Shown in pieces: positions 7,080-15,412 of a DNA stretch of 64,000 bases. This DNA comes from Bacteroidales bacterium (GTDB lineage Bacteria; Bacteroidota; Bacteroidia; Bacteroidales; UBA932): positions 1 to 64,000 of the forward strand of contig JAFUMO010000050.1 in the NCBI GenBank assembly GCA_017482565.1. Reading direction: 5' to 3'. Below the pieces are notes generated by a model, which saw only the letters and a list, made by a program, of their open reading frames with translations, did no database searches and had not been told where the DNA came from. A program made the translations under genes and the position numbers. Each line of letters starts with the position of its first letter. Positions within the stretch are counted from its first letter, which is position 1.

Positions 7080-8469
7080 ATTTTTTACAGATCCTCCTTA
7101 CATTTTCAATGATTTCCCTCTCACCCGGAACCACACGGTTCTCCATAACCAGTTCACCGTTGCAGATAACACTCTCAATGCATGATGAATTGGCGGAGTA
7201 GATGAAATCAGAGAGGAAATCCAGCCCCGGCACAAAGGCATAGTTGTCAATATTTACAATTGCAATGTCCGCAAGCTTGCCCACTTCCAGGGCACCGGCA
7301 TCTAATCCCAAGGCACGGGCTCCGTTCAGAGAAGCCATCTCCATGAGCTCACCCAACGGAAGGGACTCAGGATTACGTCTCCACCCCTTCTGCAGCAAGG
7401 CTGCAGTCTTCATGGCCTCCCTCATGTCCAGATTATTGGAAGAACCGCACCCGTCAGTACCCAAGCATACATTCACGCCCCTGCTGCGGAGCTCTTCATA
7501 AAGGAACCTGCTGCCGGAAGCCAGCTTGAGGTTTGAATTTATATTATGTACGGCTGTAACGCCCCGCTGCGCCATAAGATCCATATCCTTCTCCCCCAGC
7601 CACACACAATGTGCCGCAATCACCTCTGGGCCAAGCACCCCCAACCTCTCAAGATGTTCAAACGGAGAACACCCGTTGCGGGCGATTGAATCCAGATTCT
7701 CCCGCTCTGTCTCAGAAACGTGGATGTGCAGTGTAAGCCCCTTTTCACGGGCAAACCAGCTGCACCATTGGATCATGGAATCCGATACTGTATATGGTGC
7801 ATGCACCCCAACAGACATCCTGCAGCGCTCCCCCCAACCCAGGGACTTTTCATACATTGCAGCCATACCCTCCTTGATTGCAGGATCCTTCCCCTCATCC
7901 ATAAGATCCAGGGCCACAAAAGCATGCTCACTCCTGAGCCCCATCTCCTGCACCGCCTTCACGGCTGCATCAATCATCCAGTACTGGTCATAAAAAGTTG
8001 TGGTACCGGTCTTCAGCATCTCCACACAGGCAAGCTTGGTTCCCCAATAAATGGCATCCTCATCCATCCTGGCCTCCACTTTCCAGATATCCTGAAGCCA
8101 ATCCTGAAGCTTTGCATCTTCCCGATAGCCTCTTGTAAGTGTCATTGCCGAATGGGTATGCATGTTCACAAAACCCGGAACAGCCGCCTTGCCGGTACAG
8201 TCAATCACCCTGCATCCTTCCTGGAACGCCGGTACCTCCATAGCAACAGAGATGCTCCCGTAACCCAAAGAGCTGCCTGAGGAAACCTGTCCTTCACCGA
8301 GAAAGCTCCCTGTACCCTGATTCCGGGATGAGGACACCTGCACGCCGGCAGGGGAACTGCCGGAAAAATGGGCAAGATTATCTGCAATTGCAGCAATCCT
8401 GCTCCCCCGTATGAGGATATCCTTCTTTTCCCCACCAAGGTAGATCCCTTTCAGTAAAATATTGCCCAT
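7069..8469 (-). CDS. mtaD: 5-methylthioadenosine/S-adenosylhomocysteine deaminase
   Basis: A 466-residue amidohydrolase that deaminates MTA or SAH to the inosine forms in the cytoplasm. The metal site is seen as MHTHSAMTLTRGY (H104, H106), then HIHVSET, AHCVWL and the catalytic aspartate in LGTDGCGSSNN. Family members run about 420-440 residues. The excess is a Ser/Gly-rich insertion at residues 33-84, between the first beta sandwich strands and the VIDCTGKAAVPGF strand; it includes two imperfect copies of a QVSS...GS unit. The C-terminus (KKLYP-stop) comes from a dispersed repeat. It is the first gene of the operon with purine nucleoside phosphorylase. Confidence 0.88.
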   Translation of the reverse strand: MGNILLKGIYLGGEKKDILIRGSRIAAIADNLAHFSGSSPAGVQVSSSRNQGTGSFLGEGQVSSGSSLGYGSISVAMEVPAFQEGCRVIDCTGKAAVPGFVNMHTHSAMTLTRGYREDAKLQDWLQDIWKVEARMDEDAIYWGTKLACVEMLKTGTTTFYDQYWMIDAAVKAVQEMGLRSEHAFVALDLMDEGKDPAIKEGMAAMYEKSLGWGERCRMSVGVHAPYTVSDSMIQWCSWFAREKGLTLHIHVSETERENLDSIARNGCSPFEHLERLGVLGPEVIAAHCVWLGEKDMDLMAQRGVTAVHNINSNLKLASGSRFLYEELRSRGVNVCLGTDGCGSSNNLDMREAMKTAALLQKGWRRNPESLPLGELMEMASLNGARALGLDAGALEVGKLADIAIVNIDNYAFVPGLDFLSDFIYSANSSCIESVICNGELVMENRVVPGEREIIENVRRICKKLYP

Positions 8470-8546
8470 AGCCTGTATTTTAAGAGGTGTAAAGATACAG
8501 AAAATTGGCGCAAGAAGAGAAAATATTGTAATTTGCAGCCAAATCT

Positions 8547-8642
8547 GCAGGGGCTTCCACCACTATGGTGCCATTTGCGGCATTCTGCTGAGCCTTTATG
8601 GTCCCGTAGCCTCCAGGCTCCATTTAGGACGGAGGCCCCTGC
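8547..8642. other. Candidate structured RNA element in the divergent intergenic region
   Basis: A 12-bp stem (8547-8558 with 8631-8642, one G-U pair) closes about 72 bases. Smaller hairpins lie inside, such as ACCA-CTA-TGGT and CTCC...GGAG. It sits 18 bases before the radical SAM gene on the plus strand and 78 bases from mtaD on the minus strand. I could not match it to a riboswitch class I know. Confidence 0.4.
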
Positions 8643-8660
8643 TCGGAAACAGATACTGAA

Positions 8661-10613
8661 ATGAATTTTGTCTGGCTGGATATAAACGCATCGTGGTCTC
8701 ACTCATCGCTGGCCCTCCCTGCCCTGCACGCAAACCTTGAACCGGGGATACAGGCCGCCTGCAATATGCAGGTAGTGAGGGGGACAATCAAAAGCAGCGT
8801 ACCACAGATTGTGGAGGAGCTTGCAGCTCTGAAACCGGCATATATATTCGCTACAGGGTGGCTTTTCAACATAAATTTCCTGAAAGAGGTGCTATGCAGG
8901 GTTTCCGCCCTGTGTCCCCATGAAGGGATTTTCCTGGGTGGTCCGGAATTTCTTGGCGACAACAGGGATTTTCTGATTGCCAACCCGTACATTACTGCTG
9001 TATTCAAGGGGGAAGGCGAAGCGGTGTTCGGGCAATTCATCACATCACTACTGGCCCGCAACGGCAAATGGCGTACCCTCCCGGGATTCGAATGGATAGA
9101 GACGGATGAGTGCCCGTGCAGAGGGGTAGCGGAGGCTGCCGGGGATTGCCAGCGCAGCGGCAGAGTGTCTGAAGCAGTGTATCACCATTCTGAGGCTGTG
9201 ACAGTTGCCGGTTTTCCGGGAATGGAGTATCCGGAGAAATCCCCCCTCTTCAGTTGGGACAAATCATTTGTACAGCTGGAGACATCCAGAGGATGCTTCA
9301 ACAACTGCAGATTCTGCGTAAGCGGAATTGACAAGGCTCCGGTGCAGAACACACCTGTGGGGGAACTAAGGAGCAGGCTCCAGAATATTGCAGCACACGG
9401 CATAAGACAGGTAAGGGTATTGGACCGCACCTTCAACGGCAATCCGCGCAGGGCCCTGGAGCTGCTGGAACTCTTCAAGGAATTTGAAGGGAAACTGAAC
9501 TTCCACCTGGAGGTACACCCCGCACTGCTGTTCCCTCCAGGAGAAGACATAACCGCCTGCGGAGCAGAAAATGCCCCGAATTTATGCAACACAGAGGCCA
9601 CCGTATCCACCGTGGCCACAGAAGCCACAGTATCCACACAGGCTACAGGTGCCACAGCTTACACGGAGGGAACAGAGGCAACACTATCCGCCGGCCACGG
9701 AGAAACACTTGTCGGGAAGCTGAGAAGGGCACTGGCAGAGGTACCAGAAGGGCTGCTGCACATTGAGGCGGGGATACAGACACTCAGGCAGGAGGTTCTG
9801 GACGGCTGTGCCAGGAAAGGGTCTTGTGCCCAGGCTGTAAGAGGGTTAAAATTCCTGATTGGGACGGGGAAATTTGAGGTGCATGCAGACCTGATTGCCG
9901 GGCTGCCGGGATATACTTATGAAGCCCTTGTGGAGGATACCCTGCAGATGATTGGAATAGGGCCGGCAGAGATACAGCTGGAGAGCCTGAAGCTGCTCCC
10001 TGGGACCCACTTCCGCAAAAATGCCAGTGTATTGGGAATCAGATACTCCCCTTCTCCTCCATACGAGGTTCTCTCCACTCCGCATATCTCCTTCAGGCAG
10101 CTTGGCAAGGCCATGACACTCTCCAGAATCATTGACATGTGGTATAATGACCCGAAATGGCGGGACACTTTCAGGACAATCTTCTACCGCTGGAAAGCGG
10201 TTGACGCGCAGAACCAAACCATGCAGGGAATTACGCCGCAGGCGGGCAGCCGCGGAGCACTTCTGCATAAACTTATTGATGATCTTGCCAGCACAGAGAT
10301 CCTTACACGGCCGCTCAGCCTGGACAGCAAGGGGCTGCTGCTCTACAGGTTCTGCAAGAGACACGTACCGCAACAGGCTCCGCTGGTTGCCCTGCAGTGG
10401 GTCCGCAACGGTCTCTCCATGAAAAAGGAGCCCGCCGAGAGCTTCATAAGGTGGGACATGAACGGAAACTCTCCCGCGAATCCCCTGTTTATAAAGGGTG
10501 ATCCGCGCTACAAATATTGGTATATTGATATTGACAACATCCGCCACTGGTTCTCATTCAACAAGGAGGTGGAAAGGGTTGCTCCATGCAACTATATAAC
10601 AGAAAAAATTTGA
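8661..10613 (+). CDS. B12-binding radical SAM protein (DUF4080-type)
   Basis: A 650-residue protein with an N-terminal cobalamin-binding-like Rossmann domain (about residues 1-130). A radical SAM domain follows, with its cluster motif RGCFNNCRFC (C212, C216, C219), and then a C-terminal DUF4080-like region. Such proteins use S-adenosylmethionine radicals, and probably cobalamin, for methylation or rearrangement; no substrate is known. Two stretches look inserted: a short one before the CxxxCxxC motif, and a Thr/Ala/Glu-rich repeat at about residues 295-350 (TEATVST-like units) splitting the barrel between LNFHLEVHPALL and GLLHIEAGIQ. The next gene, pncB, starts four bases after it, suggesting co-transcription. 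Confidence 0.82.
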   Translation: MNFVWLDINASWSHSSLALPALHANLEPGIQAACNMQVVRGTIKSSVPQIVEELAALKPAYIFATGWLFNINFLKEVLCRVSALCPHEGIFLGGPEFLGDNRDFLIANPYITAVFKGEGEAVFGQFITSLLARNGKWRTLPGFEWIETDECPCRGVAEAAGDCQRSGRVSEAVYHHSEAVTVAGFPGMEYPEKSPLFSWDKSFVQLETSRGCFNNCRFCVSGIDKAPVQNTPVGELRSRLQNIAAHGIRQVRVLDRTFNGNPRRALELLELFKEFEGKLNFHLEVHPALLFPPGEDITACGAENAPNLCNTEATVSTVATEATVSTQATGATAYTEGTEATLSAGHGETLVGKLRRALAEVPEGLLHIEAGIQTLRQEVLDGCARKGSCAQAVRGLKFLIGTGKFEVHADLIAGLPGYTYEALVEDTLQMIGIGPAEIQLESLKLLPGTHFRKNASVLGIRYSPSPPYEVLSTPHISFRQLGKAMTLSRIIDMWYNDPKWRDTFRTIFYRWKAVDAQNQTMQGITPQAGSRGALLHKLIDDLASTEILTRPLSLDSKGLLLYRFCKRHVPQQAPLVALQWVRNGLSMKKEPAESFIRWDMNGNSPANPLFIKGDPRYKYWYIDIDNIRHWFSFNKEVERVAPCNYITEKI

Positions 10614-10616
10614 GCT

Positions 10617-11792
10617 ATGAACAATATGTGCATAAGATCCATTTTGGATACAGACCTTTACAAGTTCAGCACCAGTTTTGCCTATATGAAACTCTTCCCC
10701 GATGCTGAGGGTGAATTTGAATTCAATGACAGGGACAAGACCCCTTACAGCAGCGGATTCCTCTCTGCCCTTAAAGCCGAATTTGAAAATATAGGGAGAC
10801 TGGAGCTTACATCAGAAGAGTTCCGGTTTGTAAACAAGGACATCCCTTTCATCCCTGAATGCTACTGGGAATGGCTCAGGGGATTCAGGTTCAGCCCCCA
10901 GAAGATAAATGCATGGCTGGACGGAGAAAGCAGGCTGCACATAACCGTAATGGACAAGATGTACAAGGTTACCCTATACGAGACCCCAATCCTCGCAATT
11001 GTATCTGAACTGCGCAACAGAATGCTTGGACACACTCCCGATATGGGAAAAGTAATGGAGAGGCTTGCCGCAAAGGTGGAGATATCAAATGCGGAAGGGC
11101 TCAAGTTTTCGGAATTCGGGATGAGGAGAAGGTTCAGCTATGATGTACAGGACAAGGTGTGCGGTTACCTTAAGGATAATGCACGTTTCTGCACCGGCAC
11201 ATCAAACGTACACATGGCAATGCGTTACGGGATGAAGGTTATGGGTACCCATCCGCATGAGTGGTTCATGTTCCACGGTGCGGAATTCGGATATAAGCAG
11301 GCCAACTACCTGGCCCTTGAAAACTGGGTAAACGTTTATGACGGAGACCTCGGAATTGCCCTTAGCGACACCTACACCTCAGAGGTGTTCTTCAAGAACT
11401 TTTCATGCAAGCAGGCCAAACTGTTCGACGGGGTAAGGCAGGATTCAGGAGACCCGTTCCTCTTCACCGACAAATTATTGGAAAGATACCGCCAGCTGGG
11501 GATTGACCCCGCCTCAAAAACAATCGTATTCAGCAATGCCCTGAATTTCCCTGCCTACAAGGAGATTTCAGACTACTGCAAGGGGAAGATCCGCTGCTCT
11601 GCCGGAATAGGGACAAACCTCACCAACGATACAGGCTTCAAGCCTTCAAACATTGTGATGAAGCTCATGAAATGCCGCATGAACAAGAACCAGCCTTGGT
11701 TCAACTGCATAAAGATATCGGACGACTACGGCAAACACATGGGCTCCTCAAAGGAGATAGAGATCTGCATGCACGAGTGTGGGATCAGCTGA
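10617..11792 (+). CDS. pncB: Nicotinate phosphoribosyltransferase
   Basis: A 391-residue enzyme of NAD salvage: nicotinate plus PRPP gives nicotinate mononucleotide, with ATP hydrolysis. The N-terminus ILDTDLYKFSTSFAYMKLFPD and the active-site region GVRQDSGDPFLFTDKLL are diagnostic. The length is normal for the PncB family. The gene follows the radical SAM gene with almost no gap and converges on the PhzF-like gene, with 45 bases between the stop codons. Codon use is like its neighbours. Confidence 0.93.
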   Translation: MNNMCIRSILDTDLYKFSTSFAYMKLFPDAEGEFEFNDRDKTPYSSGFLSALKAEFENIGRLELTSEEFRFVNKDIPFIPECYWEWLRGFRFSPQKINAWLDGESRLHITVMDKMYKVTLYETPILAIVSELRNRMLGHTPDMGKVMERLAAKVEISNAEGLKFSEFGMRRRFSYDVQDKVCGYLKDNARFCTGTSNVHMAMRYGMKVMGTHPHEWFMFHGAEFGYKQANYLALENWVNVYDGDLGIALSDTYTSEVFFKNFSCKQAKLFDGVRQDSGDPFLFTDKLLERYRQLGIDPASKTIVFSNALNFPAYKEISDYCKGKIRCSAGIGTNLTNDTGFKPSNIVMKLMKCRMNKNQPWFNCIKISDDYGKHMGSSKEIEICMHECGIS

Positions 11793-11837
11793 ACCAGCGG
11801 GCCAGTTGGACATGCTGGGCAGCCTGTATGGCGGGGA

Positions 11838-12707
11838 CTACCCTACCCTCAGTTCCCCGGATGCCAGGATATAGCTGTTTCCACCCACATAAACGCTCCC
11901 CTCAGGACGCAACTGCGTGGCAACAACTGAAGGGCGTCCCATTGCCTCCCCCTGCATGAACCTGCATCCACCTACGGACTGAACCATGCCATGCCTGTAG
12001 AGATAATATGTAAGGGCCGCATTGGAAGTACCTGTTGCAGACTCCTCCGGAATCCCGTACAGCGGAGCAAAATTCCTCACATGCGCTGTATAGCCGTCAT
12101 CCGAAAGGGCAAAGGCATGCACCCCCACAACCTCAAGTTCCCTGCTCAGGTGAGCAAGGGCATCCATATCAGGAGCCAGGGCCTGCAGCTCCTCCAGAGA
12201 ACACACCGGCATGATTATATCGGGAAGACCTGTAGAAACAATCTCAGGTACAAGGGCATTCCCGCTTCCCGACAGATTTCCTTGGCCGCCCCCAGGCATC
12301 ATTATCCTGTACAGCCGCCCTGCATCCAGAGGCTTCCCAATAACCTGAGGGGCCGCCATCTGCATCATTATCTCCTTTCCTGCAATCACCTCCAGGTCAC
12401 CCGCCAGAGTGTGGTTAAGGCAGACAGTCCCCTCAGGGATAATCCCCTCATCCCGCAATACCGAAAAAGTTGCAATTGTGGCGTGCCCGCACAGGTCTAC
12501 CTCCCCACATGGGGTAAAATAACGCACCGTAAACTCTGCAGGCCCGTCCTGCTGCACGAAGGCAGTCTCAGAATAGCGGAGCTCAGCGGCAATTGAGGTC
12601 ATCAGTGAATCATCCGGAAAAGTGGAATTCCCCTCCAGGAGCACCACCCCCGCAGGATTTCCCCCGAAAGGGGCACCTGCAAAAGCATCAACGACGAAAT
12701 ATCTCAT
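11838..12707 (-). CDS. PhzF-family epimerase/isomerase
   Basis: A 289-residue protein of the PhzF fold (diaminopimelate-epimerase-like, two mirrored halves). The hallmarks are MRYFVVDAFAGAPFGGNPAGVV, the catalytic glutamate in RYSETAFVQ, and the RYFTPCGEVDLCGHATIA segment with its Cys and His, followed late by PEESATGTSNAALTYYL. Most bacterial members are housekeeping isomerases of unknown substrate, not phenazine enzymes, and no phenazine genes are nearby. I start it at MRYFVVD (12707) because the preceding in-frame residues are not family-like. Confidence 0.88.
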   Translation of the reverse strand: MRYFVVDAFAGAPFGGNPAGVVLLEGNSTFPDDSLMTSIAAELRYSETAFVQQDGPAEFTVRYFTPCGEVDLCGHATIATFSVLRDEGIIPEGTVCLNHTLAGDLEVIAGKEIMMQMAAPQVIGKPLDAGRLYRIMMPGGGQGNLSGSGNALVPEIVSTGLPDIIMPVCSLEELQALAPDMDALAHLSRELEVVGVHAFALSDDGYTAHVRNFAPLYGIPEESATGTSNAALTYYLYRHGMVQSVGGCRFMQGEAMGRPSVVATQLRPEGSVYVGGNSYILASGELRVG

Positions 12708-12790
12708 AGGGACAAACTTTTCCCAAAGATACATCATACAATCCATCTATGCAATCCGGTATCCAAACTGGCACAAAATCACCCCAAAAC

Positions 12791-12836
12791 TTGCCGGAAG
12801 TTCAGGGAGCGAGGGGCGAATCATCGCTTCCGGCAA
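12791..12836. promoter_or_regulatory. 10-bp inverted repeat between divergent genes
   Basis: TTGCCGGAAG (12791-12800) and CTTCCGGCAA (12827-12836) are perfect complements, just upstream of a TATATTTG -7 element at 12858-12865. The neighbouring genes diverge, so it is not their terminator. A regulator site or an RNA leader hairpin for the acyl-CoA synthetase gene are both possible. Confidence 0.4.
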
Positions 12837-12857
12837 CTTTCTTTGGAGTATTTTCAC

Positions 12858-12865
12858 TATATTTG
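12858..12865 (+). promoter_or_regulatory. -7 element for the acyl-CoA synthetase gene
   Basis: TATATTTG matches the TAnnTTTG consensus 26 bases before the ATG. No clean -33 box was seen at 19-21 bases. Confidence 0.45.
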
Positions 12866-12890
12866 TAAGCTTGTAAACCAATGAAAGAGA

Positions 12891-14945
12891 ATGATTACAA
12901 AAGAACTCATATCCCCCCGCAGCATTGCTGTCATAGGGGGTTCGGACGACACCACAAAACCTGGGGGTAATGCCCTCAGGAACCTGCTCATTACCGGCTA
13001 CAAGGGGGAGCTGAGTGTAGTGAACCCCAAGAATGATACCGTACAGGGGGTAAGGTCATACAGGAGCGTGGAGGATCTGCCGCAGACAGATTGCGCAATC
13101 CTCGCAATCCCGGCAAAGCTCTGCCCTGCAGCGGTTGAGACCCTGTGCAGGGAGAAGGGGTGCAGGGCTGTAATCATCTTCTCGGCCGGCTTCCATGAAG
13201 ACGGCCCTGAGGGGGCGGAACTTGAAGACCGGATAGTTTCAACCGTAAACAGATATGGCGCATCACTCATAGGGCCCAACTGCATTGGAGCAATTACCAA
13301 CAACTATGCAGGGGTATTCACCCACCCCATTTCAAACCTCTCGCCGGATGGAGTTGACATCATCTCAGGCTCGGGGGCAACCGTAGTGTTCATAATGGAG
13401 GCAGCCGTAAAGCACGGCATAAAGTTCTCCCACGTATTCTCCGTGGGGAACAGCGCCCAGATTGGGGTTGAGGATGTATTGAAATATCTTGACGAAACAT
13501 ACATACCGGGGGAGAGCTCCCCTGTGAAGCTCCTTTACATTGAGAGCATCAACAATCCGCAGATGCTCCTCAGGCACGCCGGGTCACTCACCCGGAAAGG
13601 GGCACGCATAGCTGCCATAAAGGCGGGATACAGCGAGGCCGGAAGCCGTGCCGCATCTTCACACACCGGGGCACTTGCCTCACCGGATGCAGCGGTAAGC
13701 GCCCTTTTCCGCAAGGCCGGAATCATAAGGGTCTACAGCCGCACCGAGCTGGTAAACATGGCCTCAATCCTTTCAATGCCAAGGCCTGAGGGGAAGAACA
13801 TTGCCATCATCACCCATGCCGGGGGGCCGGCCGTGATGCTCACGGATGTCCTCAGCAGCAATGGGATAAACATACCGCATCTGTCGGGAAGAAAGGCGGA
13901 AGAACTCCTTTCCAGGCTCTATCCCGGCTCATCCGTTGCCAACCCCATTGATTTCCTTGCCACAGGCACTGCGGCCCAGCTTGCACAGATAATTGATGCC
14001 TGCAACAATGACTTTGATGAGATTGATGCCATGGCGGTTATTTTCGGCAGCCCGGGGCTCACAGATGTATCTGATGTGTATAAGGTTCTCCTTGAGAAGA
14101 TTGCAACTACAAGAAAGCCAATCTACCCTATCCTTACATCTGTTGTAAATGCAGAGGAAGCCATCAGGACATTCCAGGATATGGGTGGAATTTCTTTCAG
14201 TGAAGAAGCGGCTTTTGGCAAAGCATTTGTAGATATGCTTGGTGCCGCCATACCTGAGGCAGATCCCATGCTGCCACAAATAGACACCCAAAAGGTCCGC
14301 AGCATAATAGAGTCAGCAGGGGAAGGCTATCTTCATCCCGACAGTGCTGCACAACTGCTTGACGCAGCAGGAATACCAAGGGCAAGGGAAGCTGTGGCAG
14401 CCACAGCGGAGGAAGCGGCAGCCGCAGCAAGGAAAATAGGTTTTCCACTGGTAATGAAGGTTATAGGGCCTGTACACAAGACAGATGTAGGTGGAGTTGC
14501 ATTGGACATAAAGGATGAGGCGTCACTATTGGCCCGGTTCAACAGGATGATACAAATACCGCAAGCTGTTGGAGTGCTCCTGCAGCCAATGCTTAAGGGG
14601 ACCGAAGTGTTCATAGGTGCAAAACGTGAAGAAGGCTTCGGCCACATGATACTGTGCGGCCTGGGGGGAATCTACATTGAGGCCCTGAAGGATGTCTCAT
14701 CCGCATTGGCTCCTGTTACGGCAGATGAAGCCGCAGGAATGGTAAAGAGGCTGAGGGGGTACAGGATAATCCGTGGGGCCCGTGGCATGGAGGGAATAGA
14801 TGAAGGGCGCTTTGCCGATGCAATAGCCAGAGTCTCCATGCTCTGTACCGTTGCACCGGAAATTGCCGAGATGGACATCAACCCGCTGATGGGGAACCTT
14901 AATGGGGTTACGGCTGTTGACGTAAGGATAAGAATAGAAAAATGA
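12891..14945 (+). CDS. Acetate/acyl-CoA ligase, ADP-forming (fused alpha-beta)
   Basis: A 684-residue single-chain NDP-forming acyl-CoA synthetase. It converts an acyl-CoA plus ADP and phosphate to the free acid, CoA and ATP. The N-terminal half has the CoA-binding Rossmann domain (SIAVIGGSDDTTKPGG), then succinyl-CoA-ligase-like domains with GPNCIGAITNN and VGNSAQIGVEDVLKYL. The phospho-histidine region is SHTGALASPDAA. The C-terminal half is an ATP-grasp domain (PLVMKVIGPVHKTDVGGVAL through AEMDINPLM). It lies just upstream of a VOR-type 2-oxoacid:ferredoxin oxidoreductase, so branched-chain acyl-CoA is a likely substrate, yielding ATP by substrate-level phosphorylation. Confidence 0.9.
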   Translation: MITKELISPRSIAVIGGSDDTTKPGGNALRNLLITGYKGELSVVNPKNDTVQGVRSYRSVEDLPQTDCAILAIPAKLCPAAVETLCREKGCRAVIIFSAGFHEDGPEGAELEDRIVSTVNRYGASLIGPNCIGAITNNYAGVFTHPISNLSPDGVDIISGSGATVVFIMEAAVKHGIKFSHVFSVGNSAQIGVEDVLKYLDETYIPGESSPVKLLYIESINNPQMLLRHAGSLTRKGARIAAIKAGYSEAGSRAASSHTGALASPDAAVSALFRKAGIIRVYSRTELVNMASILSMPRPEGKNIAIITHAGGPAVMLTDVLSSNGINIPHLSGRKAEELLSRLYPGSSVANPIDFLATGTAAQLAQIIDACNNDFDEIDAMAVIFGSPGLTDVSDVYKVLLEKIATTRKPIYPILTSVVNAEEAIRTFQDMGGISFSEEAAFGKAFVDMLGAAIPEADPMLPQIDTQKVRSIIESAGEGYLHPDSAAQLLDAAGIPRAREAVAATAEEAAAAARKIGFPLVMKVIGPVHKTDVGGVALDIKDEASLLARFNRMIQIPQAVGVLLQPMLKGTEVFIGAKREEGFGHMILCGLGGIYIEALKDVSSALAPVTADEAAGMVKRLRGYRIIRGARGMEGIDEGRFADAIARVSMLCTVAPEIAEMDINPLMGNLNGVTAVDVRIRIEK

Positions 14946-14979
14946 TTATGATTTATTAACAAATTGCAGATTTATATTA

Positions 14980-15147
14980 ATGATTAAAAGAAAAATTGCT
15001 AAATTCGTAGCCGAGTATAAAAACATGACACCTACTGGAAAGGGCATGGCAATACTCTGCATTATCCTTATAATAGGCATCCTCATCAGGTGGGAGGCCA
15101 CAATTGAAGGGATAAAGAGGGGATTCGGATTTTTTGGAGGGAACTGA
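14980..15147 (+). CDS. Small single-pass membrane protein upstream of vorDBAC
   Basis: A 55-residue ORF from ATG 14980 to TGA 15147. It has a basic N-terminus (MIKRKIAKFVAEYKN), one hydrophobic segment (GMAILCIILIIGILIRW) and a glycine-rich tail ending GFFGGN. It lies 34 bases after the acyl-CoA ligase and 32 bases before the ferredoxin subunit, inside the operon. I do not recognise the family. Its place and membrane segment suggest it could anchor the soluble oxidoreductase, but that is inference. Confidence 0.55.
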   Translation: MIKRKIAKFVAEYKNMTPTGKGMAILCIILIIGILIRWEATIEGIKRGFGFFGGN

Positions 15148-15179
15148 TTACCGGACAAACAATTAAAAACAAATATAAT

Positions 15180-15401
15180 ATGGCAATAAAAGGAGCTATT
15201 GTGGTTGATACCGCAAAATGCAAGGGATGCAGCGTGTGCGTGGCCAATTGCCCTACACAGACCATTGCATTGTCTAAAGAGGTTAACGGCAAGGGATACA
15301 ACTTTGCCTACATGGAAAACCCGGACAACTGTACAGGATGTACAAACTGTGCAACCGTTTGTCCGGATGCCGTAATTACAGTTTATAGAGTGAAAATATA
15401 A
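15180..15401 (+). CDS. vorD: 2-oxoacid:ferredoxin oxidoreductase, ferredoxin-like delta subunit
   Basis: A 73-residue protein with two complete 4Fe-4S motifs, CKGCSVCVANCP and CTGCTNCATVCP. It carries electrons inside the oxidoreductase complex to external ferredoxin. It is the first of four subunits in the order delta, alpha, beta, gamma, with 11 bases to the next gene. The four-subunit form matches VOR/KOR-type enzymes. The gene symbol is by arrangement; the preferred 2-oxoacid cannot be told from this subunit. Confidence 0.88.
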   Translation: MAIKGAIVVDTAKCKGCSVCVANCPTQTIALSKEVNGKGYNFAYMENPDNCTGCTNCATVCPDAVITVYRVKI

Positions 15402-15412
15402 AAATCTACGAT

